From contig DUBE01000014.1 in assembly GCA_012960475.1 (NCBI GenBank), forward strand, positions 94,009-158,008: a stretch of DNA of 64,000 nt, given 5' to 3'. This DNA comes from Planctomycetota bacterium. Lineage in GTDB: Bacteria > Planctomycetota > UBA1135 > GCA-002686595. Under the pieces are notes generated by a model that saw only the letters and a list, made by a program, of their open reading frames with translations, made no database searches and had not been told where the DNA came from. A program made the translations under genes and the position numbers. Below are positions 56,622 through 64,000 of this stretch, one piece after another (within the stretch, counting starts at the first letter, position 1; each line of letters opens with the position of its first letter).

Positions 56622-57839
56622 TCAGCGCGGGGCCAAGACGACCTCGCCGGAAGCCACCACGCCAACGATGTTGCTGGTAGCAGAGAAGGGAGCTCCATTC
56701 CAGAGCACAAGATCAGCGTCCATGCCTGCCTTGACAGATCCAACTCGCTCTTCAACGCCGAGCAAGCTGGCGGGATTCGTGGTGACGCAGGCGAGGGCCT
56801 CGTCAAAGGTCAGGCCGCCGCGTATGGCATAACCCGCCTGAGTGGAGAGCCTTCCATTCAATCCGGTCTCTCCATGGGCTGAGAGCGCAACCAGTACTCC
56901 CAAGTCGATCAGCTTGCGTCCCGTGTCCCAGGGCATGAATGCCTGCTCTCCAAGACGCCCGGTGGCAGGAAACGGAGGAAGCACCACGGGTGTTCCCGTG
57001 CGAACCAGGAAATCAGGCTCCTTCCAAGCCTCGGCGCCTGCATCAATTACAAGGTCCAGATCGCCATAGCCCTCGGCCTGCATCTCCTCGTCCAGGTAAA
57101 TTGCCGTACGGATGTCAGCAGTGGTCCAGGCTTGAATGAAGATGCGTACATCGCCCGCGAGACAAGCTCGCAAGACATCAGCGCCTTCGAAGTCCATTTC
57201 GGGATAACGCTCAACCTGAGCGGCATCAAAGAAAGCCTTGCGCCACTCCCACTCCACTCCCATGCGAGTGGTTGGTCTTCGCGCGAAATAGTCCCTGGGA
57301 CTACCAAAGGCAGGTGAGTTGCCTTGGCTCGGTATATCCCCTATCGCGCCGCGCAATATCGGGGTGCCGCTAACCACGCGAGAATCCACCCGCTTGGCAC
57401 CACTGGTCTTGACCACGACGGTGAAACCCCCGATCACATTGTAGTCCGGGGGAGCAATCAAGGCCGTTGTCACACCACTCCGCGCAAGCCTGTCCCAGGC
57501 AGGGTTGAATAGGTCCAGGGCATCCGTAACGGACAGATTGACAATGACCTCCTGCGACTGCTCCACAGCGCCGTTGGAGGGAATAGTGCGGGCGCTCGCA
57601 TCCACCATGCCGGCCATGACCGAATGCACACTAATTGCACCAACAGGAGCACTACGCCCCGGCAAGACCGCAGCGATCTTGCCATCGCTGATTTGAATCA
57701 GCGCATTGCGCACGAGCTCACCGGGCGCAAGATGCAAGTATTCTGCGTGCACCACGAGATCCTTGCCCTTCGAAACATCCGCCGTCGTCGACGAAAGAGC
57801 CAGGAGCATGGATGAAATCAGGAAAACAGGGGTAATCAT
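56622..57839 (-). CDS. Exported amidohydrolase-fold protein G, metal site lost
   Basis: 405 residues; the ATG overlaps the stop of gene H by 4 bp (ATGA). Signal peptide at about 4-19 (PVFLISSMLLALSST). Family signature at LVVHAEYLHLAPGELVRNALIQISDGKIAAV and GVEERVGSVKAGMDADLVLWNGAPF. The metal-binding strand reads VMAGMVDASARTIPS, so no HxH. The glycine loop PDYNVIGGFTVVVKTSGAKRV and the SPAFGSPRDYFARRPTTRMG segment match active relatives, showing that loss of the metal site is specific rather than general decay. No charged insertion or tail. Confidence 0.85.
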   Translation of the reverse strand: MITPVFLISSMLLALSSTTADVSKGKDLVVHAEYLHLAPGELVRNALIQISDGKIAAVLPGRSAPVGAISVHSVMAGMVDASARTIPSNGAVEQSQEVIVNLSVTDALDLFNPAWDRLARSGVTTALIAPPDYNVIGGFTVVVKTSGAKRVDSRVVSGTPILRGAIGDIPSQGNSPAFGSPRDYFARRPTTRMGVEWEWRKAFFDAAQVERYPEMDFEGADVLRACLAGDVRIFIQAWTTADIRTAIYLDEEMQAEGYGDLDLVIDAGAEAWKEPDFLVRTGTPVVLPPFPATGRLGEQAFMPWDTGRKLIDLGVLVALSAHGETGLNGRLSTQAGYAIRGGLTFDEALACVTTNPASLLGVEERVGSVKAGMDADLVLWNGAPFSATSNIVGVVASGEVVLAPR

Positions 57840-58912
57840 TGGTCGTCGTCTCCGTGAACTTGCTTGCCTTCAATCCAAACGCGCTCCACCCGACTGGCCA
57901 GATCAAGAGGATCCCCAGACCAAAGCACCAGATCGGCATCATGGCCCACAGTCAGGGAACCCACTGGAGCATTGGCGATTTCGCCAGCTCCCGAGGTCAA
58001 GGCCTTCCAGGCCGCGTCACGGTCAAGCCCCGCTTGAATACAACGCACTGCGGAGAGGCGTAAGGAATGAGGTGAACGGCTGGCTGCTCCAAGGGAAAAT
58101 GACAGGGGGATCTTCTTCTTGCCCAGGGCTACCGCCGAAGCCGCAACACGTGGATCCGCGGCAGTAGCGATAGGAGGCAAGATCACCCCCAAACCGGCAG
58201 CGTGGATTTCGTCAGCCAGATCACCAGCCCGCGCAACCCCCGAGAGAGCACCTGTCAGGCCATGGCGCTGGGCAAAAGCGACGGCCCGGAGAGCCTCGGA
58301 ACGGGTTTTCGCTGCGAGCAGAACCCCGAGACCCTTACTAACCAACGCGAACCCGCCCACGGGAGCCGCCATCCTCTCTTCCAACATGGAGATCGCACCA
58401 GGATAGCTCGCCGGTGCAACCCCTCGTTTGAAGGCGGCGGTGGAGAAACACACATGCAAGTGTGCCCGGCGTTGAACCACTGCGCCCGCAGGCTTGATCA
58501 CCGCCGTACGTCCGCCCACCAACGCGCCAGGTTTGGGAGTCAAGAGCACCGCAGTTACGCCGGCTTCAAGAAAAGCCTGCCACCCCTTGGCCGTCTTGTC
58601 ATAGCCAAACGCCAGATCAGCGCCATCCATGACTTGCCGCGTGCTGTCGAGTTCCTCGCCCTTCAGACCAGTCTGATCGCCCATGGCAACCAATCCAGCA
58701 GACAGATGGCCCTCCAGCTCAATCAGGTGTCCATCGTCGGGTAGCTCAAGGCCCTCGCCAACAGCTGCGACCTTGCCATCGCGAATCAGGATACGCCCGT
58801 TTTCAATGGGCCCCTCAGGTCCATGGACAACATCCGCCTGAAGTACAAGCGAGCCGCCATCAACAGAAACGGCACACAACGCCCCAAGAATTGGAGCAAC
58901 AAGAATGTTCAT
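57836..58912 (-). CDS. Exported amidohydrolase-fold protein H, metal site lost, short
   Basis: 358 residues from the ATG at 58912, which shares one base with the stop of gene I (TGATG). N-terminal signal peptide NILVAPILGALCAVS. Smallest member of the array. The family frame is visible at VLQADVVHGPEGPIENGRILIRDGKVAAVG and at APVGSLTVGHDADLVLWSGDPLD. The metal strand reads LSAGLVAMGDQTGLK, without HxH, and the loop PKPGALVGGRTAVIKPAGAVV is kept. The central barrel helices are shorter than in C and D, so a full TIM barrel may not form. Located between G and I with overlaps on both sides. Confidence 0.84.
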   Translation of the reverse strand: MNILVAPILGALCAVSVDGGSLVLQADVVHGPEGPIENGRILIRDGKVAAVGEGLELPDDGHLIELEGHLSAGLVAMGDQTGLKGEELDSTRQVMDGADLAFGYDKTAKGWQAFLEAGVTAVLLTPKPGALVGGRTAVIKPAGAVVQRRAHLHVCFSTAAFKRGVAPASYPGAISMLEERMAAPVGGFALVSKGLGVLLAAKTRSEALRAVAFAQRHGLTGALSGVARAGDLADEIHAAGLGVILPPIATAADPRVAASAVALGKKKIPLSFSLGAASRSPHSLRLSAVRCIQAGLDRDAAWKALTSGAGEIANAPVGSLTVGHDADLVLWSGDPLDLASRVERVWIEGKQVHGDDDQ

Positions 58913-60300
58913 CACTGTCCACCTTCCGCGTCAAAAGCAATCTTGCCCCCGGCAATCACTTGCCGGATGCTGGTATTTGAAGAAAGCGGGTCGCCGTCCA
59001 ATAGCAAGAGGTCTGCTCGGTAACCCGCTCGTACCTTGCCCAAAGAACTGCCCATGTCCAAGACCCGGGCAGCTTCGGTAGTCAGGGCCGCTAGGGCCTT
59101 TTCCGGTTCCAGACCGTGTCCAACCGCAAGTGCCGCCAAGAGCGGCAAGTCACGGGTCCCAGCAGTTCCACCACTGCCAAGCAAGACGCGCACGTCCTTC
59201 TCTGCGAGCGCTCCCGCCAGGGATAGATCGTGTCCCCTCATGCTGGCAGACCTGTCAGCCCCCAGGGGCGCAGGCCAGACAATCACCGGGATCGAACGCC
59301 TGGTGAGAGTCGTCGCCAGGGGGAGCACCTCGGTACCGCCTGCTATCACCAAGCGCAAGCGATCGAAGTCCTTGGTACCGTCCAAGAGAGCGCGCAGTTC
59401 AAGGTAGCGGTGAACTTCCACCACCAAAGGAAGAGTGCCCCCCGCGACCCTGGCCCAGACCTGCTTCTCGGCGTCGTAACGCGGCTTGCGAGGTGGACGG
59501 TCTTCCTTGTAGCGCTTCTCCTTGAACTCCTTGCCGTCTTCCTCAGCTTCCTTGATCTCTTTTTCCCGAGCCTTCTTGGCCTTCTTGAAATCCTTCTCAA
59601 GCTTGGCCTCGGACTTGATGATCTCGGCGCGCCACTTCTCAAGTTCATGGACATACTCGACCTGTTCTATGCGGTAGTTCTCGCCCCCCTTGATGTACTT
59701 GATCAAACGCTCTACATGCCCAATGCGATCAAACGCATCGCCGGAGTTCCCGACCGTGGCACCGATAAATGCATCCTTCAAGAGGATGTCGATCCCGCCA
59801 TCTGGCCTGCCAGAGGTATGAACAAGAGCCCCCAACCCCTTGACCGACGCCTTGCCGCCCAGCGCAACCCCAACTCCGGTGATGCCAGATTTCAGGGCAG
59901 CCTCCAAATGAACCTCGTTTCCATAGGGATTCAACCCATCTATGGCTCTCGTTAGAATGTTGGTATCTGCTCGCGAAGCGAACTCCGAGTCCAAGCCAAG
60001 GGTCGACCAGGGGTCAATGAAGCCGGCACAGACCACCTTGCTCTCGAAGACCTTGGCCCCCTCCGGGGCCTCCAAGTCCTTCCCTACTGCGAGCACCTTT
60101 CCCCCCTGAACCAAGACCTGAGCATCGCTGATTTCCTTGCCCGGTCTGATGATCACGCGCTCGGCCTTGATCAAGATAGCCGGATCCACCGGCGGCGCCT
60201 CTTGTTCCTGCGCGCCCAAGGCTGGAACCAGAGCAAACAGCGCTAGTGCAGGCAGCGCTGTCAAAGTCCCTTGCTGAAAGGGTTGGTTGTCAGTTTCCAT
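58912..60300 (-). CDS. Exported amidohydrolase-fold protein I, metal site lost, charged insertion
   Basis: 462 residues from the ATG at 60300; the frame extends upstream to 60363 but that adds only a basic non-conserved leader. Signal peptide at about 11-30 (LTALPALALFALVPALGA). Family signature at ILIKAERVIIRPGKEISDAQVLVQGGKVLAVG and LGKVRAGYRADLLLLDGDPL. The metal strand reads VVCAGFIDPWSTLGLD, so no HxH. A long lysine/glutamate helix (about 215-275, including KLEKDFKKAKKAREKEIKEA) is inserted after the helix that in other members carries a Y...W..YE motif, the same place as in B and E. First gene of the nine-gene operon, following a 170-nt leader. Confidence 0.86.
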   Translation of the reverse strand: METDNQPFQQGTLTALPALALFALVPALGAQEQEAPPVDPAILIKAERVIIRPGKEISDAQVLVQGGKVLAVGKDLEAPEGAKVFESKVVCAGFIDPWSTLGLDSEFASRADTNILTRAIDGLNPYGNEVHLEAALKSGITGVGVALGGKASVKGLGALVHTSGRPDGGIDILLKDAFIGATVGNSGDAFDRIGHVERLIKYIKGGENYRIEQVEYVHELEKWRAEIIKSEAKLEKDFKKAKKAREKEIKEAEEDGKEFKEKRYKEDRPPRKPRYDAEKQVWARVAGGTLPLVVEVHRYLELRALLDGTKDFDRLRLVIAGGTEVLPLATTLTRRSIPVIVWPAPLGADRSASMRGHDLSLAGALAEKDVRVLLGSGGTAGTRDLPLLAALAVGHGLEPEKALAALTTEAARVLDMGSSLGKVRAGYRADLLLLDGDPLSSNTSIRQVIAGGKIAFDAEGGQ

Positions 60301-60608
60301 TTGTGTTCTGGGGCCGTCTGATCTACCCCGATGCGATGAGCGGAGAACACACTTGCGCCCCACCCCACGCGGGGCATTGGAAACCGGGCACTAGCCCGGT
60401 AGCCCCATTCCACGGACCTGGGGCCTCCGAGAAAAGGACGCAGTTCGTAAACTACTGGAGACCTCCATCTTACACCGTTATTACAAAGCCCCAGCGGCTG
60501 TGCAAATGCGTCCAACCCCCCTCCAGGTGTCTCGAGACGGTCCATCTTGACCAAGAAAACCCGCGAATCTCGTTCGCTCAGGCACCCTCCTTGGCTCTCT
60601 GTCTTGGA
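60301..60608. other. Divergent intergenic region with hairpin leader of the amidohydrolase operon
   Basis: No gene. On the minus strand, TTGCAC (60505-60500) and TAATAA (60483-60478) are 16 nt apart and could be a weak promoter for the operon. The resulting leader would contain a perfect 7-bp hairpin, ACCGGGC/GCCCGGT with a 4-nt loop (60383-60400), about 80 nt before the start codon; no T-tract follows. Confidence 0.35.
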
Positions 60609-61097
60609 ATGCCGTTCTCCGATCCTCGTACATCCCCACTCCTGCTTCAACGCTCCTGGTGGCAGGAACGCCTGCAAGAACTCCCTCTGAAACCCGAGGC
60701 GCCTCTTGTTACCCCAAGGCCCGACCTCTCCACTCCTGAACGCACCGTCGTCGAGTTCCACATGCGAGCCCACGACGGTGCTCGACTTTGGGGTCTTCAT
60801 GCCCGCCCGATTGCACCCAAGGGTCCGGTAGCAACCCAGATTCGCAGCTGCGGCGCAGCGGACCTGCCAGAAATCGACGCATCCGTCCTTGAGCATGGAG
60901 AAGCCGAGTTCATCATGCAGGAGCCCGCCGGTCGACGATTGGCCGACCGGGTACTTGATGTTGTCAACCTCTATCAAGTGGCCAAGTCCACGCCAGGACT
61001 AGATCGCGCTCAGATTTCTCTGGTCCAGGGTCCAGCCGAACAACTGCCCGATGAGTTTGTCATCGTTCGTCAGCTCTCGGATTGGGATATGTGCTAG
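60609..61097 (+). CDS. Short acetyl-xylan-esterase-like protein lacking the nucleophile
   Basis: 162 residues from the ATG at 60609; the frame stays open back to 60246 but overlaps the divergent gene. The order of segments resembles the N-terminal half of an AXE1/cephalosporin-C deacetylase-type alpha/beta hydrolase: VVEFHMRAHDGARLWGLHARP, then PVATQIRSCG, then RRLADRVLDVVNLYQVAKSTPGLDRAQISLVQG. In active enzymes the last segment runs into GxSxGG; here it is LVQGPAEQLPDEF, so the serine is missing, and the second half of the fold is absent. No signal peptide. It may be a degenerate paralogue with a structural role. Divergent from the amidohydrolase operon and convergent with the PKD gene. Confidence 0.6.
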   Translation: MPFSDPRTSPLLLQRSWWQERLQELPLKPEAPLVTPRPDLSTPERTVVEFHMRAHDGARLWGLHARPIAPKGPVATQIRSCGAADLPEIDASVLEHGEAEFIMQEPAGRRLADRVLDVVNLYQVAKSTPGLDRAQISLVQGPAEQLPDEFVIVRQLSDWDMC

Positions 61098-61123
61098 CAG
61101 CCTGCTGAACAACACCCCCATCA

Positions 61124-61153
61124 ATCACGGAAAGCGGAGGGGCTTTCCGTGAT
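61124..61153. terminator. Bidirectional hairpin between convergent genes
   Basis: ATCACGGAAAG (61124-61134) and CTTTCCGTGAT (61143-61153) form a perfect 11-bp stem with an 8-nt loop in the 68-bp gap between the esterase-like gene and the PKD gene. T-tracts are weak on both sides, so termination efficiency is uncertain. Confidence 0.6.
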
Positions 61154-61165
61154 ACATGAGAGAGT

Positions 61166-64000
61166 CTAGTGCACGCTCAAGCCATCCACATCCTCAGAAG
61201 CATCAATCCCGATTAGACTCAGCCGCAGTTCAACCGTCAGGGTACCGGAGGTTGACGCGCCTAGAGACCCGCTGAAGCGCACAAGATCTTCATCAGATCC
61301 AGACACGGAGCCACTGGCGAAGTTACCCACGGTGGAGAACCAAAGGTCTCCGGCCGCATCAAAGCTGACCGCGCTCAAGTCCTCGCCGCCGCTGTTGCTG
61401 AGTGACATGTCCGATCCATCGAAGAGCATGGACCAGGAACCAGTAGTGTCGACACCGAGAGTGGTCGGAGTGAAGAGCAAGACATCCTCGTCCCGCACGG
61501 TCCCGATGCCCACTTGAGTCGAACCACGGAAGGAGAGTGCCAGGCTACCATCAGCAAACTCGTGCACCCCGTCAATGTCCTCCCGAGATCTGTCAAGGTC
61601 CACATCTGAACCATCAAACAAGAAGCTGAAGGAGCCGGCCGTAGTTGACCCGGTCGAGGTAGGCGTGAACACCACCAGGTCCTTGTCGGTTATCGAGGGT
61701 CCGTTGGGACCACCTGTCAAATCGGGCACGGAATTGACCGAGGCCTGGAACGACATGATGATCTCTCCATTATCCCGCACATGGAACGCATCGATGTCCG
61801 TGGAACCAATACCCACTTGGGAGCCATCAAAGTAGAGGGCCCATGTATCCGTGGACGGATCATAAGAGACCACATCTTCATCCCGGACCGTGCCAAGACC
61901 TGGGACGGTAGTATTCGACAAGAATGATATGTAGTGCAGCGGACCACCGCCGGGGGGATCGGTAACCGTGACGTAATCCACCTCGGTAGCGGTGTCGACA
62001 CCGCCTGGTCCAGTTACGGTCAGACTCACAGTGTAGATCCCGGCACTGGTATAAATGTGGCTCGGGTTCTGGATCGTTGAAGTCCCACCATCGCCGAAGG
62101 CCCAGGCGTAGCTCGAAACAACGCCGGTCGAGGCGTCACTGAAGGCAACCGTCAGGGGCGAAGTACCACTGGTTGGTGTGCCGCTGAACCCTGCAACTGG
62201 GGCGGGCTCGGTGACATCGATGTAGTTCGTGCGTGTCAGGGTGTCTGAGCCGCCTGGCCCGGTCACCGTCAAGCTGACCGAGTAGGTTCCAGCAACCGAG
62301 TACACATGACTCGGATTCTGAAGCGTCGAAGTCGCGCCATCACCGAAGGCCCAGGCGTAGCTGGTGACCACGCCGGTTGAGCTGTCAGAGAACGCCACAG
62401 TGAGCGGTGACGTGCCACTGGTGGGCGTACCGCTGAAGTTGGCAACTGGCGCAGGCTCGGTGACATCAATGTAGTTCGTACGCGTCAGAGTGTCCGAGCC
62501 GCCGGGCCCGGTAACCGTCAAACTGACCGAGTAGGTTCCGACTGCCCCATACACATGACTCGGGTTCTGGAGCGTCGAGGTCGCGCCATCACCGAAGGCC
62601 CAGGCGTAGCTGGTGACCACACCGGTCGAGGCATCGCTGAACGCAACCGTCAAGGGCGAAGTACCACTGGTGGGTGTACCACTAAACCCAGCCACGGGCG
62701 CGGGCTCAGTCACGACAATGTAGTTCGTGCGCGTCAGGGTGTCCAAACCGCCTGGCCCAGTCACAGTCAAGCTCACGCTATATGTTCCGGCTGCGGAGTA
62801 CAGATGACTCGGGTCTTGAAGCGTCGAAGTCGCGCCATCGCCAAAGTCCCAACCCCACGTGGTAATGGTCCCCACCGATGCATCAGTAAAGGCCACATTC
62901 AAGGGTGCGGTACCACTGGTAGGCACACCACTGAAGTCCGCCACCGGAGCTGGCGCTCCAACAGAGATGTAATCAATCCGGGTACGGGTATCCGATCCAC
63001 CTGGTCCAGTAACGGTCAAGCTGACTGAGTAGATGCCAACAACCGAGTACACATGACTCGGGTTCTGGAGCGCCGAGGTCGCGCCATCACCGAAAGTCCA
63101 GGCGTAGGCGGATACTGCGCCAGTAGAAGCATCAGAGAAGGTTACATCCAACGGCACAGTACCGCTCGTCGGCGTCCCGCTGAACTCCGCAACTGGTGCG
63201 GGCTCGGTGACATCGATGTAGTTCGTGCGTGTCAGAGTGTCCGAGCCACCAGGCCCGGTCACCGTCAAGCTGACCGAGTAGGTTCCAACTGCTGCATACA
63301 CATGACCCGGGTTCTGGAGCGTTGAGGTTGCACCATCGCCGAAGGCCCAGGCATAACTGGAGACCACGCCGGTTGAACTATCAGCGAAAGCCACGGTAAG
63401 CGGTGAAGTACCGCTGGTTGGTGTACCACTGAACCCCGCCACGGGTGCGGGCTCAGCCACATCAATGTAGTTCGTGCGTGTCAGGGTGTCCAAGCCGCCA
63501 GGCCCGGTCACCGTCAGACTGACCGAATAGGTGCCAGCAACCGAGTACACATGGCTCGGGTTCTGGAGCGCTGAAGTTCCACCATCGCCGAAGGTCCAGG
63601 CGTAGCTGGAGACCGCGCCCGTCGAGGCATCACTGAACGCAACCGTCAATGGAGAAGTACCGCTGGTCGGTGTGCCGCTGAACCCCGCAACTGGCGCGGG
63701 CTCGGTGACATCAATGTAGTTCGTGCGTGTCAGAGTGTCCGAGCCACCAGGCCCGGTCACCATCAAGCTGACCGAGTAGGTTCCAACTGCTGCATACACA
63801 TGACCCGGGTTCTGGAGCGTTGAGGTCCCGCCATCGCCGAAGGCCCAGGCATAACTGGAGACCGCGCCGGTCGAGCTGTCCGAGAACGCCACAGTGAGCG
63901 GTGAAGTACCACTGGTCGGTGTCCCGCTGAACCCTGCAACTGGTGCGGGCTCGGTGACATCGATGTAGTTCGTGCGTGTCAGAGTGTCCGAGCCGCCCGG
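61166..64000 (-). CDS. Multi-PKD-domain surface protein, 5' end beyond the window
   Basis: 945 codons are visible; the frame is open to the right edge, so the N-terminus and any signal peptide are missing. Eight PKD domains of about 83 residues follow one another (plus the end of a ninth at the edge), each with SYAWAFGDG, NPSHVY, GTYSVSLTVTGPGG and the linker NYIDVTEPAPVA. PKD domains are beta-sandwiches that serve as spacers or sugar/protein-binding modules on exported proteins. After residue about 645 of the visible 908-residue Met-started part comes a region of four looser repeats with (D)EDVxxFxP and LLFDGSDV motifs, probably a beta-propeller or beta-solenoid, ending without a recognisable anchor. 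Likely extracellular adhesin or hydrolase-associated protein. Confidence 0.9.
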   Translation of the reverse strand, partial: PGGSDTLTRTNYIDVTEPAPVAGFSGTPTSGTSPLTVAFSDSSTGAVSSYAWAFGDGGTSTLQNPGHVYAAVGTYSVSLMVTGPGGSDTLTRTNYIDVTEPAPVAGFSGTPTSGTSPLTVAFSDASTGAVSSYAWTFGDGGTSALQNPSHVYSVAGTYSVSLTVTGPGGLDTLTRTNYIDVAEPAPVAGFSGTPTSGTSPLTVAFADSSTGVVSSYAWAFGDGATSTLQNPGHVYAAVGTYSVSLTVTGPGGSDTLTRTNYIDVTEPAPVAEFSGTPTSGTVPLDVTFSDASTGAVSAYAWTFGDGATSALQNPSHVYSVVGIYSVSLTVTGPGGSDTRTRIDYISVGAPAPVADFSGVPTSGTAPLNVAFTDASVGTITTWGWDFGDGATSTLQDPSHLYSAAGTYSVSLTVTGPGGLDTLTRTNYIVVTEPAPVAGFSGTPTSGTSPLTVAFSDASTGVVTSYAWAFGDGATSTLQNPSHVYGAVGTYSVSLTVTGPGGSDTLTRTNYIDVTEPAPVANFSGTPTSGTSPLTVAFSDSSTGVVTSYAWAFGDGATSTLQNPSHVYSVAGTYSVSLTVTGPGGSDTLTRTNYIDVTEPAPVAGFSGTPTSGTSPLTVAFSDASTGVVSSYAWAFGDGGTSTIQNPSHIYTSAGIYTVSLTVTGPGGVDTATEVDYVTVTDPPGGGPLHYISFLSNTTVPGLGTVRDEDVVSYDPSTDTWALYFDGSQVGIGSTDIDAFHVRDNGEIIMSFQASVNSVPDLTGGPNGPSITDKDLVVFTPTSTGSTTAGSFSFLFDGSDVDLDRSREDIDGVHEFADGSLALSFRGSTQVGIGTVRDEDVLLFTPTTLGVDTTGSWSMLFDGSDMSLSNSGGEDLSAVSFDAAGDLWFSTVGNFASGSVSGSDEDLVRFSGSLGASTSGTLTVELRLSLIGIDASEDVDGLSVH
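61957..64000 (-). repeat. Tandem array of about 249-bp PKD-coding repeats
   Basis: Eight full units plus a partial one, repeating about every 249 bp and highly similar at the DNA level; units near the right edge (for example those starting around 63460, 63710 and 63960) are nearly identical over long stretches. The similarity points to recent unequal recombination and makes the array prone to copy-number change and assembly collapse. Confidence 0.92.

Noticed and set aside
61957-64000. CRISPR-like regular repeats
   Set aside because: The 249-bp periodic repeat is coding DNA for PKD domains with no spacers.

Overview
The window (64 kb, moderately GC-rich, tightly packed genes, no rRNA, tRNA, insertion sequence, phage or CRISPR seen) looks like chromosomal DNA of a free-living, secretion-rich bacterium, most likely a member of the Planctomycetota. 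The pointers are protein families common in that group: a TIGR03790-type secreted protein, a tricorn-like TolB/PDZ/S41 protease, a TPR plus ASPIC/UnbV (CRTAC1-like) pair, choice-of-anchor A and multi-PKD surface proteins, and many imidazolonepropionase-like secreted amidohydrolase homologues. The phylum call is an inference from gene content; no phylogenetic marker was aligned.

Layout. (1) 1-10087, minus strand: a storage-polysaccharide operon. In transcription order it holds a debranching enzyme, a GT4 glycosyltransferase, a GH57 amylase-like protein, a 1400-residue fusion of a GT3 glycogen synthase with an alpha-glucan phosphorylase, a glucuronokinase-like GHMP kinase and the start of a sugar nucleotidyltransferase cut by the left edge. 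(2) 10280-15766, plus strand: GAPDH and ArsJ, the known pair for exporting arsenate as 1-arseno-3-phosphoglycerate, run without a gap into TRAP transporter subunits DctQ and DctM and a secreted zinc metallopeptidase/Sel1 protein; a TRAP binding protein lies 5 kb away on the other strand. (3) 15906-27121: secreted proteins, a GspH-like pseudopilin, a rhodanese protein, archaeal/eukaryote-type prolyl-tRNA synthetase and a sarcosine-oxidase-like flavoenzyme. (4) 27328-31609, minus: a molybdopterin oxidoreductase with a fused 4Fe-4S/NrfD membrane partner. (5) 31866-37936, plus: TPR protein, ASPIC/UnbV protein, an APC permease fused to EIIA and TrkA-C domains, and an unknown protein. (6) 37967-42642: PPK1 facing Ppx/GppA and a TrpD2-like protein, i.e. 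polyphosphate making and breaking, with the two coding regions overlapping tail to tail by 45 bp.

(7) 43117-60300, minus: the most unusual part. Nine consecutive genes (ten domains) encode exported proteins of the amidohydrolase fold, packed with overlaps or short gaps, and are followed by a tricorn-like protease. Only two of the nine keep the histidines that bind the catalytic metal; the others keep the fold signature but have lost the HxH motif, and several have gained long charged insertions. This looks like a dedicated extracytoplasmic system that, as far as I know, has no described function. (8) 60609-64000: a short protein resembling an acetyl-xylan-esterase domain without its nucleophile, then a convergent giant PKD-repeat surface protein running off the right edge.

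Candidate non-coding signals include a run of hairpins ending in a perfect intrinsic terminator (21142-21414, minus), a terminator-like hairpin upstream of a small secreted protein gene (18468-18502), a 14-bp palindrome ahead of gapdh-arsJ and a well-formed promoter ahead of the TPR gene.
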